Below are positions 50,598 through 60,157 of a stretch of 64,000 bases of DNA, in pieces. Position numbers and translations under genes: made by a program. The stretch is from NCBI RefSeq assembly GCF_029946515.1, contig NZ_JARZHH010000050.1:1-64000 (forward strand), given 5' to 3'. The stretch is from Polyangium sp. 6x1 (GTDB lineage Bacteria > Myxococcota_A > Polyangia > Polyangiales > Polyangiaceae). The notes below the pieces were generated by a model. It had not been told where the DNA came from and did not search any database. It was given only the letters and a program-made list of their open reading frames with translations. Numbering within the stretch: the first letter of the stretch is position 1; each line of letters starts with the position of its first letter.

Positions 50598-51662
50598 ATG
50601 GGCGACAAGTTCCGTATTGGGGGGATCGACGTCGAGTGGGACGCCGAGAAGGGCGTGTGCACCTGGGCCGGCGCTCCCGCGGTGGCAATGTGGACCAAGA
50701 CGTCCGTCGCAGGGCTCCTTTCCGGGTTTCACCGGATGGTCGGCACCGAGCGATTCAAGCTCGCGCTCCACGGTGGTGGGCGCGACAGCACCGACGGAGA
50801 TTGGGCGCTCATTTCCTCGAAGCCCGCGTTCGAGGAGGGCTTCGCGGCGCTCGCGGAGGTCGCCTCGTCGGCGGGCTGGGGGCGCTGGGAGATCGTCTCC
50901 ATCGACGCGAAACGCAAAGAAGCGCGGCTCCGTGTCCACAATGGCTGGGAGGCCGTCGCGCAGGGCGCGATCGAGGCCGATTGGGGCTCCGCCTACGTGG
51001 GCGGCAAGTTCGCCGGCATTTTTCAGCGCCATTTCGGGGTCGCGGACTGCTGGGCCGAGCAGACGGCGTTCGCCGTCCGGGGCGACGCGTACGACGAGTT
51101 CGTCGTGAGGACCTCCGACAAGAGCCTCGAAGATCGGCTCGACGTGCTCTTTCAATCGGACCAGGCCACGAAGGCGGACCTCGCGGTGGCGCTCGAGCGC
51201 GTGCGCAAGGAGGTCGAGGAGCGCGCCGCGGCCGAGCGCGAGCTGCGCGAAAAGCTCGAGCTCATCGCGCGGCAGGAGGAGGCGATCCGGGCGCTCTCGA
51301 CCCCGATCATCGAGGTCTGGGACGGCGTGCTTTCGCTGCCGCTCTTCGGCGTCGTCGACAGCCAGCGCGCGGCCGAGATGATGGAGCGGCTGCTCGACGC
51401 GATCACGCAGAAAGCCGCGACGTACGCGATCATCGACCTGACGGGCGTCGACGTCGTCGATACCACGACGGCCGATCACATCGGCAAGCTCGTGCGCGCG
51501 GCCGAGCTGCTCGGCGCGAAGTGCATCATCACGGGCATCCGCCCGGCCGTCGCGCAGACGATGGTGCAGATCGGGATCGATCTCACGAAGATCGTCACGC
51601 TCGCGACGCTGCGCGAGGCGCTCCGGCGCTGCATGCGTTCGACCGAGGCAGGCCGCAAGTAA
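50598..51662 (+). CDS. V4R-like / STAS domain protein (RsbR-type)
   Basis: A 354-residue protein. Residues about 30-190 resemble the V4R/XylR-N ligand-binding fold (GWGRWEIVSIDAKRKEARLR, then GGKFAGIFQRHFG and FAVRGDAYDEFVV). A coiled coil (about 200-240) links to a STAS domain (245-350) with the RsbR-type phosphorylation region TGVDVVDTTTADHIGKL, where Thr/Ser residues may be phosphorylated. RsbR/RsbS-type proteins build stressosomes; no RsbT or RsbU partner is encoded here. The ATG at 50598 was chosen for the conserved start of the domain; a longer reading in the same frame is possible. Confidence 0.75.
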   Translation: MGDKFRIGGIDVEWDAEKGVCTWAGAPAVAMWTKTSVAGLLSGFHRMVGTERFKLALHGGGRDSTDGDWALISSKPAFEEGFAALAEVASSAGWGRWEIVSIDAKRKEARLRVHNGWEAVAQGAIEADWGSAYVGGKFAGIFQRHFGVADCWAEQTAFAVRGDAYDEFVVRTSDKSLEDRLDVLFQSDQATKADLAVALERVRKEVEERAAAERELREKLELIARQEEAIRALSTPIIEVWDGVLSLPLFGVVDSQRAAEMMERLLDAITQKAATYAIIDLTGVDVVDTTTADHIGKLVRAAELLGAKCIITGIRPAVAQTMVQIGIDLTKIVTLATLREALRRCMRSTEAGRK

Positions 51663-51753
51663 TGGCCGACGCTCGGGCGAGCCGAGCTACGCCCCAAACC
51701 CCATCGCGCGTTCGCCCATCCTCCCGCATACTCACCGCCGAGGAGTGCCCGCG

Positions 51754-53130
51754 ATGACCACGTTCGACTTCGATCTGTTCACCATCGGCGCAGGCTCGGG
51801 CGGCGTGGCGGGGAGCCGCAGGTCGGCCTCGTACGGCGCGCGCGTGGCGATCTGCGAGGCGCGGCGCGTGGGCGGCACCTGCGTGCTGCGCGGCTGCGTG
51901 CCGAAGAAGCTGCTCGTGTACGGCGCGCACGTGGCCGAGGAGCTCGAAGACGCGCATGGCTTCGGCTGGACGTTCGGCGAGGCGAAGCTCGACTGGGCAA
52001 AGCTCATCGCGGCGAAGGATCGTGAGCTCGATCGGCTGAACGGCATCTACGTGCGCATGCTGCGCGACGCGGGCGTCACGACGATCGAGGGGGCCGCGAA
52101 GGTCCTGGATCCCCACACGGTCGAGGTCGCGGGCAAGCGGTACACGGCGCGGCACCTGCTCATCGCGACGGGCAGCCGGCCTGTGCGGCCCGACATCCCG
52201 GGCAAGGAGCTCGGCATCTCCTCGGACGAGGCGCTCGATCTGCCGTACGTGCCGCGCCGCGTGCTCGTCGTGGGCGGTGGCTACATCGGCGTGGAGCTCG
52301 CCGGTGTCTGGCGCGCCGCGGGCGCAGAGGTGACGCTCGCGCTCCGCGGGGACAACGTGCTGCGCGGCTTCGATCAGGACGTGCGCGAGTCCGTGGCCGA
52401 GGGCATGCAGAAGCGCGGCATCCAGATCCTGCGCGAGACGATCCTCAGGAGCGTGGCGAAGGAAGCCGACGGCCTGTCCGTGCGCCTCGCGGGCGGCGAG
52501 ATCCTGGACACGGACGTGGTTTTGTTCGCGACGGGGCGCGCGCCGAACACGGAGGGGCTCGGGCTCGAAGCGGTCGGCGTGGCCCTCGACGACGTGCGGG
52601 CGATCAAGGTCGATTCGTACTCGCGAACGAGCGTGCCGAGCATTTTCGCGGTCGGCGACGTGACCGATCGGATCAACCTGACGCCGGTGGCCATCGCGGA
52701 GGCGCGGGCCGTGGCGGAGACGCTCTTCCGCGACCGCCCGACCGTGATGGACCACGAGAACGTGCCGAGCGCGGTCTTCTCGCAGCCGCCGGTGGGCACG
52801 GTGGGCCTGCCGGAGCACGAGGCGCGGCGGCGGTACGGCAAGGTCGACGTCTACCGCGCGCGCTTCCGGCCGATGAAGCACACGCTCTCGGGGCGGGACG
52901 AGCGCACGATGATGAAGCTCGTCGTGGATCGGGCGACGCAGAAGGTGGTCGGCGCGCACATGGTCGGCGCGGACGCGCCGGAGATCATCCAGGGCGTGGC
53001 CATTGCGGTCAAATGCGGCGCGACGAAGGCGCAATTCGACGCGACGGTCGGCATTCACCCGACGGCCGCGGAGGAGTTCGTCACGATGCGCGACCCGATC
53101 CCGGATCCGGGGCCGACGACGGGCGATTGA
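51754..53130 (+). CDS. gor: Glutathione-disulfide reductase
   Basis: A 458-residue FAD enzyme that reduces glutathione disulphide with NADPH. FAD motif GAGSGGVAGSRRS near the N-terminus, redox pair Cys43/Cys48 in GGTCVLRGCVPKKLL, NADPH motif VVGGGYIGVELAG, second FAD contact SIFAVGDVTD, and C-terminal dimer HPTAAEEF with the catalytic His-Glu. The GCVPKK form is typical of glutathione reductase rather than lipoamide or mercuric enzymes. GAGGAG lies 8 nt before the ATG. Confidence 0.93.
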   Translation: MTTFDFDLFTIGAGSGGVAGSRRSASYGARVAICEARRVGGTCVLRGCVPKKLLVYGAHVAEELEDAHGFGWTFGEAKLDWAKLIAAKDRELDRLNGIYVRMLRDAGVTTIEGAAKVLDPHTVEVAGKRYTARHLLIATGSRPVRPDIPGKELGISSDEALDLPYVPRRVLVVGGGYIGVELAGVWRAAGAEVTLALRGDNVLRGFDQDVRESVAEGMQKRGIQILRETILRSVAKEADGLSVRLAGGEILDTDVVLFATGRAPNTEGLGLEAVGVALDDVRAIKVDSYSRTSVPSIFAVGDVTDRINLTPVAIAEARAVAETLFRDRPTVMDHENVPSAVFSQPPVGTVGLPEHEARRRYGKVDVYRARFRPMKHTLSGRDERTMMKLVVDRATQKVVGAHMVGADAPEIIQGVAIAVKCGATKAQFDATVGIHPTAAEEFVTMRDPIPDPGPTTGD

Positions 53131-53137
53131 AGGGTTT

Positions 53138-54418
53138 TCAGCGCGACGCGAAGAACGCCGCGGCAGCCACGGCCACGATCGCGATGACGGCGAGCGTGTA
53201 ATTGATGGTGCTCGGCTTTTTCTCGGGGGCGCGCTTCGCGGAGGTCGCGAGCTCGTCGCCCTTCGCCTTTTTCTTTTTCTTGCGCGCCGCGCTCGGCGAC
53301 GCCGGTTCGGACGCCTTTGCCGGCTCCGGGGCCGCGCTCGGTTCTTCCGGGGGGCGCACCGTGATCGGGGGCGGCGGCGGCGTGATCTTCCTCGAACGCG
53401 CGGCCGCTTCCTCGACGGGCTCGCTCGAAATGGCGAGCGCGTCGAGCGCCTCGATCACCGCGCCAGCGTTCTGGAATCGCTCGTAGGGGTCCTTTTCGAG
53501 CAGCTTCTTCACGAGCGGCTCGAGCTCGGCGGGAATCTTCACGTCCGGCGCGCGCACCGAAAATGGCGGCGGCGGCGTCGTGCGGTGGTGCGAGAACATC
53601 TCGACCGGATCGGTCGAGTCGAACGGGTGTTGGCCCGTCAGCATCTCGTACATCATCACGCCGAGCGCATAGAGGTCCGCGCGCTCGTCGACCGCGTCCA
53701 TGCCGTGCGCCGCCTCGGGCGCGAGGTAGTTGATCGTCCCGAAGATCACGCCGACGCCGGTGAGGCGCGACGGCGGCCGGCCCTCCTTGGGCACCGTGAG
53801 CGGGAGCTTGCCGACCGAGACCTTCGCGAAGCCGAAGTCGATGAGCTTCGCCACGAAGCCCGCTTCGAGCATCACGTTTCGCGGCTTCAGATCGCGGTGC
53901 ACGATGCCGAGGTCGTGCGCGGCTTGCAGCCCGAGGAGGATCTGCCGCGCGACGTGCACGACGGTGCGCGGCTTCATCGGCCCCTCGCGGATCACCTCGG
54001 CGAGGTTCTTCCCGTCGACGTACTCGAGGATCAGGAAGTACGAGCCGTCGTCGAGCTTCCCGAAGTCGGTCGCGTGGGCGATGTTCGGGTTGTCGATGTG
54101 CGCGCCGACGAGGGCTTCACGCTCGAAGCGCGCCACGATCTCGGGGTTGTCGTCGCTCTCGGGGTGCAGGATCTTCACGGCGACGCGCTTGTGCATGAGC
54201 GCGTGCTCGCCGAGATAGACCGCGCCCATGCCGCCCATCGCGAGGAGGTCGATGATCCGGTAGCGCCCCGAGATCGTCTGGCCGATGAAGTCCCGCGCGC
54301 GCTCGAGGGCCTTCTGGTGGGCCTCGGCGTTCGCCTGGTCGACGTCGACCGGCGCGTCGGCCGCGGCCTCGGACTCGTCGATCTCGATGGACTGCGCGCT
54401 CTCTTCGGTAGGCGACAT
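53138..54418 (-). CDS. Ser/Thr protein kinase with C-terminal membrane anchor
   Basis: A 426-residue kinase. Residues about 40-310: AMGGMGAVYLG, AVKILHPE, HRDLKPRN, IDFGFAKVS, YLAPEAAHG. A Pro-rich linker (about 320-400) is followed by a C-terminal TM helix (INYTLAVIAIVAVAAAAFFAS), so it is tail-anchored with no periplasmic sensor. It is 6 bp from the upstream kinase gene and probably co-transcribed with it. Confidence 0.9.
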   Translation of the reverse strand: MSPTEESAQSIEIDESEAAADAPVDVDQANAEAHQKALERARDFIGQTISGRYRIIDLLAMGGMGAVYLGEHALMHKRVAVKILHPESDDNPEIVARFEREALVGAHIDNPNIAHATDFGKLDDGSYFLILEYVDGKNLAEVIREGPMKPRTVVHVARQILLGLQAAHDLGIVHRDLKPRNVMLEAGFVAKLIDFGFAKVSVGKLPLTVPKEGRPPSRLTGVGVIFGTINYLAPEAAHGMDAVDERADLYALGVMMYEMLTGQHPFDSTDPVEMFSHHRTTPPPPFSVRAPDVKIPAELEPLVKKLLEKDPYERFQNAGAVIEALDALAISSEPVEEAAARSRKITPPPPPITVRPPEEPSAAPEPAKASEPASPSAARKKKKKAKGDELATSAKRAPEKKPSTINYTLAVIAIVAVAAAAFFASR

Positions 54419-54424
54419 GCGGGG

Positions 54425-55318
54425 CTAGCCGGGTAGACGGAAGGTTTGTCGCACCCGATCGGCGCTCGGGCCTTTGCCGTTCATCATCACGCGGATGAGG
54501 TCGTTCCACAACGTGGGGATGTACGGGTAACGCTGGTTTGGATCGGCCGCGAGCGCGCGCTGTGCCCACGCGTCGATCTCGGGGGCGAGGTCGGGGCGCA
54601 GCGGCGAGAGCTCGGGCCTTTGTGCGGTCGTCACGGCGAGCGAGAGGTCCGCGACGGAGTCGCCCTGGAACGGCGCCCGGCCGGCGAGCGCGCGGAAGAC
54701 GAGGGCGCCGAACGAGTAGACGTCGGCGCGATGATCGAGCGGCTCGCCGCGCCACGCCTCGGGCGCGACGTAGCTCGGCGAGCCGTCGGGCTGGTTTTCG
54801 GCCGTGAGGGCCTCGAAGCCGAGGACCTCGGCGAGGCCGAAGTCGAGGACGCGCACGCCGCCGCCGTGCTCGGGCGAGACGAGGAAGAGGTTGGCCGGTT
54901 TGACGTCGCGGTGGACGACGCCGAGCGCGTGCGCGGCGTGGAGCGCGCGCGCGATCGGATCGAGGAGCGTGAGCAGGTTGTACGAGCTCAAACGATCGCC
55001 GAAGAGCTCCAGATCCGCGAGGTGCGCGCCGAAGGTCTCGCCTTCGAAGAGCTCCGTGACCATGTACAAGGCGCCGTCGGGGGCGGCGCCGAAGGCGTGG
55101 ACGCGCGCGACGCTCGTGCCCCAGAGCGACGCGAGGGACTGGGCCTCGCGGAAGAGCTGCGCAGCGAGCTCGGAGGCGCCCTCGACCTGTTTGCGCAGGA
55201 GCTTCAGGGCGACGTCCGTGCCGGTTTGCAGGTCGTTCGCCCTGTAGACGACGCCATGACGCCCGCGGCCGAGCTCCTCCCCGAGCTTGTAGCGGCCCTC
55301 GAGCGTCTCGCCTTCCAT
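54425..55318 (-). CDS. Ser/Thr protein kinase
   Basis: A 297-residue kinase: Gly-loop GRGRHGVVYRA, LKLLRK, HRDVKPANLF, LDFGLAEV, YVAPEAWRG. It is almost only the catalytic fold with a short tail. The ATG at 55318 places MEGETLEGRYKLGEEL at the N-terminus; longer starts would run into the divergent xerC promoter. First gene of the kinase pair. Confidence 0.9.
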   Translation of the reverse strand: MEGETLEGRYKLGEELGRGRHGVVYRANDLQTGTDVALKLLRKQVEGASELAAQLFREAQSLASLWGTSVARVHAFGAAPDGALYMVTELFEGETFGAHLADLELFGDRLSSYNLLTLLDPIARALHAAHALGVVHRDVKPANLFLVSPEHGGGVRVLDFGLAEVLGFEALTAENQPDGSPSYVAPEAWRGEPLDHRADVYSFGALVFRALAGRAPFQGDSVADLSLAVTTAQRPELSPLRPDLAPEIDAWAQRALAADPNQRYPYIPTLWNDLIRVMMNGKGPSADRVRQTFRLPG

Positions 55319-55466
55319 AGGTTCCCCGAGGAGCAATCTACCTGTTCCCTTCCACGGAGGGCATCTTTTCGCGGAGCTCTCCGGTCCGGTCCGGTCGATC
55401 GACGCGAGCGCCCTCGGTCGCCGCTCTCTTTGCCCGGGGGCGGGGGGCGATGCTACGGGAAGGGCC

Positions 55467-56486
55467 GTGAAGAGCGCGGTCCCGGAGAACGCCGCGAAGG
55501 GCGCGGGCCTCGAGGAGGCCGTGGCGCGTTTCGTGCGCCACCTCGGTGAGGAGCGTCGAGCATCGCCGCACACCGTGGCCGCCTACCGCCGAGACCTCGC
55601 CCAGCTCGTCGCCCACGTGCAAGAGCGACGCGGGCGCGTGCGAGGGCCCGCAGATCTCGACGTGTTCGTGCTTCGAGGTTTCCTCGGGCAGCTCGCCCGG
55701 ACGCACGCGCCGCCGTCGATCGGCAGGAAGATCGCCGCGGTGCGAGCTTTCCTGCGCTGGCTCGAGCGGCGCGGCGAGATCGAGAAGAACCCCGCGGCCG
55801 AGCTCGAACTGCCGAAGGTGCGTCGGCCGATGCCCACGTTCGTCAACGCGGACGCCGCCGCGGAGGTCGTCGAGGCGCCCGACGAGGCGACGGCGGAAGG
55901 GCAGCGGGATCGAGCGATCCTGGAGATGCTCTACGGCTCGGGGCTCCGCGTGTCGGAGCTCGCGGGGCTCGACGTCGGCGACGTGGAGATCGAGGCGGAC
56001 GGGGGACGCGCGCGCGTGCTCGGCAAGGGGAGCAAGGAGCGGATCGTGCCGTTCGGCTCGCACGCGCGAGCTGCGCTCACGCGCTGGCTCGGGCGGCGCG
56101 CGGAGCTTCGCAACGCGAAGACGGGCGCGCTCGACGAGCGAGCGCTCTTCGTGTCGCGGCTCGGTCGGCGCATCAGCGTGCGGCAAGTGCAGCACCTCGT
56201 GCATCGGTACGGCGCGCTCGGCGCGGGCCGCGCGGACCTGCACCCGCACGCGCTGCGGCACACGTTCGCGACGCACCTGCTCGACGGCGGCGCGGATCTG
56301 CGCGCGATCCAGAAGATGCTCGGGCACGCGAGCCTGTCGACGACGCAGCGGTACGCGCACGTCTCGATCGATCACCTGACGAAGGTGTACGACGCGGCGC
56401 ACCCGCTGGCGCGAAGAAGCCCCACGAAGGCGGCCGCACCGGATGCGGCGCCACCCCGCGCGCCGCGCGCGCGAAGCAAGGGATGA
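55467..56486 (+). CDS. xerC: Tyrosine recombinase XerC/XerD-like
   Basis: A 339-residue site-specific recombinase. N-terminal SAM-like domain (about 10-95; AVARFVRHLGEERRASPHTV). The catalytic domain has Arg in YGSGLRVSEL, Lys in LGKGSKERIVPFG, HALRHTFATHLL (His-x-x-Arg), GHASLSTTQRYAHVS (His and the nucleophile Tyr). Used for chromosome dimer resolution. A second Xer gene is not in this window. GTG start; its stop overlaps the next ATG. No integrase neighbours suggest mobility. Confidence 0.85.
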   Translation: MKSAVPENAAKGAGLEEAVARFVRHLGEERRASPHTVAAYRRDLAQLVAHVQERRGRVRGPADLDVFVLRGFLGQLARTHAPPSIGRKIAAVRAFLRWLERRGEIEKNPAAELELPKVRRPMPTFVNADAAAEVVEAPDEATAEGQRDRAILEMLYGSGLRVSELAGLDVGDVEIEADGGRARVLGKGSKERIVPFGSHARAALTRWLGRRAELRNAKTGALDERALFVSRLGRRISVRQVQHLVHRYGALGAGRADLHPHALRHTFATHLLDGGADLRAIQKMLGHASLSTTQRYAHVSIDHLTKVYDAAHPLARRSPTKAAAPDAAPPRAPRARSKG

Positions 56487-58759
56487 AGACCGCGCTCTAC
56501 GTTCGAGCATGGGCGAGCCGGATCGCCCGCGGGGCGATGGGCGCGTCCATCGCGGGCCTCGTCACGGCCGCGCTCGACGCCGCGTATGCGCGCGGCGGCG
56601 AGGAGGAGCGGATCGCCGGAAAGGCGCTCGCGATCTTCGTGGCGGACGCCGGGCTCGTCGCGCCCGTCGCGCTCGTCGTGGGGCTCGTCGTGGCGACCTC
56701 GCTCGTGGTCCTCTTCCCGGACGCGGCGCCGACGCCCGCGTCCGCCGTGGCGTCGCTCCGCGCGCGCGCCAAAGGCCGGCCCGCCGACGTGGCCGCGTTC
56801 GTGCCGCTCGCGATCGTGGCGGCGTTCCTGTGGATGACGCTGTCCGCGCAGCTCGCGCGGGCGCTGCTCGCGCTCGACGTCGCGGCGCCGCTCGCGGGCC
56901 TCGCCATCGCGACGGGCACGCTCGTCGTCGGCCTGCTCGCGGCGCTGCTCTCGCTCGCGCTCACGCCGGCCCTCCGGCAAGCGCTGGCGACGGCGAGCGA
57001 GGGCCGGCCTGCGTTCGTCGACCCTGCGAAGACGGCCTTCGCCGCGCTCGTGCTCGTCGGCCTGCTCTTCGGCCTCGGCGTCGCGACGGGCGGGCCGAGC
57101 GGCGAGGGCGGGCTCTTCGGGATCTACGGCGTGCTCAAGCGCCCCGAGCTCGATCTGCGCGCCGTCGGGATGCTCTCGCTCATCGCGTTCGCCGCGTTCC
57201 TCTCGTCGGCGCTCTCCTCGCCGCGCAGGTCGTTCGTCGCGGCGCTGCTCGCGGTCGCGCCGCTCGTCCTCACGCCGCGGACGGCCGTCTCGCTCGGGGG
57301 CGAGGGCGCGCCCGTGGCGCAGGCGATCGAGCGCGACGCGCCGCTCGGCAAGCTCTCGCTCGCGGTGATGCGCAAGCTCGCGGATCGGGATCACGACGGC
57401 GCGAGCGCGCTCTTCGGCGGCGGCGATTGCCGCGAGGGCGACGCGTCGGTCGGGCCGCTCGGCGTGGAGATCCCCGACAACGGCGTCGACGAGGACTGCT
57501 CGGGCACCGATCTCCGCGCCGAGGTCCTCGCCGCGCTCGCGCCGGCCGCAGCGCCCGCGCCCACGCCGAAGAGCGCCGACGTCCCGGCCGATCTCAACGT
57601 CGTGCTCATCACGGTGGACACGCTGCGCGCCGACCTCGGCTATGCCGGTTATCCGCAGCCCGTTTCGCCGAACCTCGACAAACTCGCCGCCGAGAGCGCG
57701 GTGTTCCTCCGGGCCTACTCGCTCGCCTCGTACACGGGCAAGAGCGTCGGCCCGATGCTGATCGGCAAGTACGGCAGCGAGACGCAGCGCAACTGGGGGC
57801 ACTTCAACAAGTTCGACGACAGCGAGACCTTCCTCGCCGAGCGCCTTTCGGCCGCGGGCGTCCGTACGATGGGCGTGCACGCGCACCGCTACTTCGGCAA
57901 GTTCGGCGGCCTCGACTCCGGCTTCGACGTGGTCGATCTCTCGGCCGCGCCGCCCGAGAACGCGCCCTGGGACGTGGCGGACATGAAGTCGAGCGACGCG
58001 CTCACGGACGCCGCGCTCGCGCAGCTCGCGAAGCCCGAGAACACCCAGGGCCGCTTCTTCCTGTGGGTGCATTACCTCGACCCGCACGCCGACTACCTGC
58101 GCCACGACGACGTGCCGAGCTTCGGCGCGGGCCAGCGCGGGCTCTACGACGGCGAGGTCGCGTTCACGGACAAACACATCGGCCGGCTCATCGACGGCAT
58201 CCGCGCCGCGCCCTGGGGCAAGCGCACGGCGATCGTCGTGACGAGCGACCACGGCGAGGCGTTCGGCGAGCACAAGATGTTCCGCCACGGCTTCGAGCTC
58301 TGGGAGCCGCTCGTGCGCGTGCCGCTCGTCGTGCACGTCCCGGGCGCGAAGCCCGCGCGCATCGAGGCGCGTCGAAGCACCATCGACCTCGCGCCCACGG
58401 TGCTCGACCTCTTCCGCATCGAGCCCCCGAAGCCTTCCGCCGAGGGCCCGGACTTCCTCTCGGGCACCTCGCTCCTGCCCGACGCGCTTTTGCCGGCGGG
58501 GCAGACGCCGGCCGAGCGTGACGTCGTCATCGACATGCCGGCCGGCCCCTACAACGACGCGCGCCGCGCGCTCATCCACGGCGACCTCAAGCTGATCGTC
58601 TCGAACAACGCTGGCTACGAGCTCTACGATCTCGGCCAGGATCCCGAGGAAAAGAAAGACCTCTGGCGTTCGCCCGACACGCGCAGCGGCATGGAGGAGC
58701 GCTACGCGGCCCTGCGCGCGCGCCTCCGGGAGATCCGTGTGACGGGCCCGCGGAAGTGA
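56483..58759 (+). CDS. Membrane sulfatase-fold (alkaline phosphatase superfamily) protein with MopE-like motif
   Basis: A 758-residue protein. About five TM helices fill residues 20-270. At about 298-343 is a MopE-like metal-binding motif (DRDHDGASALFGGGDCREGD followed by ...PDNGVDEDCSG). From about 370 is the sulfatase/alkaline phosphatase fold: LITVDTLRADLGYAGYP, PNLDKLAAES, then ASYTGKSVGPML, where Thr replaces the Cys/Ser of classical sulfatases, and SDHGEAFGEH later. A Thr nucleophile fits phosphoglycerol- or phosphoethanolamine-type transferases, so modification of an envelope glycan or lipid is possible. ATGA overlap with xerC. Confidence 0.82.
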   Translation: MKTALYVRAWASRIARGAMGASIAGLVTAALDAAYARGGEEERIAGKALAIFVADAGLVAPVALVVGLVVATSLVVLFPDAAPTPASAVASLRARAKGRPADVAAFVPLAIVAAFLWMTLSAQLARALLALDVAAPLAGLAIATGTLVVGLLAALLSLALTPALRQALATASEGRPAFVDPAKTAFAALVLVGLLFGLGVATGGPSGEGGLFGIYGVLKRPELDLRAVGMLSLIAFAAFLSSALSSPRRSFVAALLAVAPLVLTPRTAVSLGGEGAPVAQAIERDAPLGKLSLAVMRKLADRDHDGASALFGGGDCREGDASVGPLGVEIPDNGVDEDCSGTDLRAEVLAALAPAAAPAPTPKSADVPADLNVVLITVDTLRADLGYAGYPQPVSPNLDKLAAESAVFLRAYSLASYTGKSVGPMLIGKYGSETQRNWGHFNKFDDSETFLAERLSAAGVRTMGVHAHRYFGKFGGLDSGFDVVDLSAAPPENAPWDVADMKSSDALTDAALAQLAKPENTQGRFFLWVHYLDPHADYLRHDDVPSFGAGQRGLYDGEVAFTDKHIGRLIDGIRAAPWGKRTAIVVTSDHGEAFGEHKMFRHGFELWEPLVRVPLVVHVPGAKPARIEARRSTIDLAPTVLDLFRIEPPKPSAEGPDFLSGTSLLPDALLPAGQTPAERDVVIDMPAGPYNDARRALIHGDLKLIVSNNAGYELYDLGQDPEEKKDLWRSPDTRSGMEERYAALRARLREIRVTGPRK

Positions 58760-58812
58760 GTTCGTCGTTCTGGGCCTTCCAGATCCGGGCGGCGATCGCC
58801 TAGGATGAGCGC

Positions 58813-59505
58813 GTGCTTCCCCCCACTGCGGTCGTGTTCGATCTCGACGGGACGCTGCTCGACAGCCGCGGCGACATCGTGGCCGCGCTCAACCACGCGC
58901 TCCTCACGACGGGGCGTAACCCGCAGCCCGCGCAGGTGATCGTGCGCCTGGTCGGCGACGGCACGCGCACGCTCTGCGCGAGGGCGGCGAAGATCCCGGA
59001 AGACGCGCCGGAGACCGACGAGCTCATCCGTCTGTTCCTCGACTACTACAAGGAACACCCGCTCGATTTCACCCGCTGGGCGAAGGGCGCGCTCGAGGCG
59101 ATCGAGGCCCTCTCCGCGATGGAGAACATGGCGCTCGGCATCTGCACGAACAAGCATCGCTCGACGACCGACGTGGTGCTGCGCGCGCTCGGGATCGAGG
59201 ACCGGTTCGGCGTGATCGTGGCCGGCGGCGACACGAAGGAGCGCAAGCCCGACGCGGCGCCGCTCCTGCTCGCGGCCAAGCAGCTCGGGGCGATGCCGGC
59301 GGCGGTCGTGATGGTCGGCGACGGCCCGCAGGACATCCTTTGTGCACGAAACGCCGGGACCTGGGCCGTGGGCGTCGAGTCCGGCTTCTCCACGGTCGAG
59401 ACGCTCGTGCAGGCGGGGCCGGACGTGACCGTGCGCGATCTCTCGATGCTGCCGGGCATCGTGCAGCGTTGGCGCGAGCCGACGACGAAGATCAAGCTGC
59501 GCTAG
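58813..59505 (+). CDS. gph: Phosphoglycolate phosphatase-like HAD hydrolase
   Basis: A 230-residue HAD enzyme with DxDGT motif FDLDGTLLDSRG, an alpha-helical cap (about 15-85), motif II ICTNKHRS, Lys in KERKPDAA and motif IV MVGDGPQDILCA. The arrangement matches Gph, which removes phosphate from phosphoglycolate made during DNA repair. GTG start with AGGATGA upstream. The next gene begins 4 bp after its stop. Confidence 0.85.
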   Translation: MLPPTAVVFDLDGTLLDSRGDIVAALNHALLTTGRNPQPAQVIVRLVGDGTRTLCARAAKIPEDAPETDELIRLFLDYYKEHPLDFTRWAKGALEAIEALSAMENMALGICTNKHRSTTDVVLRALGIEDRFGVIVAGGDTKERKPDAAPLLLAAKQLGAMPAAVVMVGDGPQDILCARNAGTWAVGVESGFSTVETLVQAGPDVTVRDLSMLPGIVQRWREPTTKIKLR

Positions 59506-59509
59506 CGCA

Positions 59510-60157
59510 TTGCCCTCGATCCTCCACCAAGACGCGCGGTTCGTCGTCGTCGACAAACCTTCCGGCCTCGCCGTCCACCCCGGCTGGGCCGACGACGAGC
59601 GGACCGCGCTCCACGAGGTCCGCGACAAGCTCGGCCAGAAGGTGTTTCCCGTGCACCGGCTCGACCGCGCCACGAGCGGCGTGCTCGTCTTCGCGCTCGA
59701 TTCCGAGAGCGCCCGCGTCTTTTGCGAGATGTTCGAGGAGGGCCGGATCGAAAAGCACTACCTCGCGCTCGTCCGCGGCGTCACGCCCGAGGCCGGCACG
59801 ATCGACCACCCCATCCCTCGCCGCGAGGGGGGCCCGCGCGTGCCCGCCTCGACGTCGTACCGCCGGGTTTGGCGTGGCGAACACCTCTCGCTCGTCGACG
59901 CGGAGCCGCATTCGGGCCGGCTCCACCAGGTGCGCCGGCACATGAAGCACATCAGCCACCCGCTGATCGGGGACGCGAATTACGGCAAGGGCGCGCTGAA
60001 CCGTGATTATCGGGAGCGCTTCGGCCTTTCGCGGCTCGCGCTGCACGCGCGGTCGCTCGGCTTCGTGCATCCGTGGGAGGGCCAATCGATCACGTTCGAG
60101 GCGGCGCTGCCGGAGGACCTCCGAGCGCCGTTCGAGCGGATCGGCGTGGTCATTTGA
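59510..60157 (+). CDS. truC: tRNA pseudouridine synthase TruC (RluA family)
   Basis: A 215-residue enzyme. FVVVDKPSGLAVHP at the N-terminus, catalytic Asp in PVHRLDRATSGVLVFALD, GRLHQVRRHMKHISHPLIGD and LALHARSLGF. The HRLDRATSG form and compact length fit TruC, which modifies U65 of tRNA; other RluA members are longer. TTG start immediately after gph, so co-transcribed. Its 3' end overlaps the convergent VWA gene by 8 bp. Confidence 0.85.
   Translation: MPSILHQDARFVVVDKPSGLAVHPGWADDERTALHEVRDKLGQKVFPVHRLDRATSGVLVFALDSESARVFCEMFEEGRIEKHYLALVRGVTPEAGTIDHPIPRREGGPRVPASTSYRRVWRGEHLSLVDAEPHSGRLHQVRRHMKHISHPLIGDANYGKGALNRDYRERFGLSRLALHARSLGFVHPWEGQSITFEAALPEDLRAPFERIGVVI

Noticed and set aside
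55467..56486. Phage or element integrase
   Set aside because: Length, N-terminal domain and neighbours fit a housekeeping Xer protein; no attachment sites, tRNA or element genes beside it.
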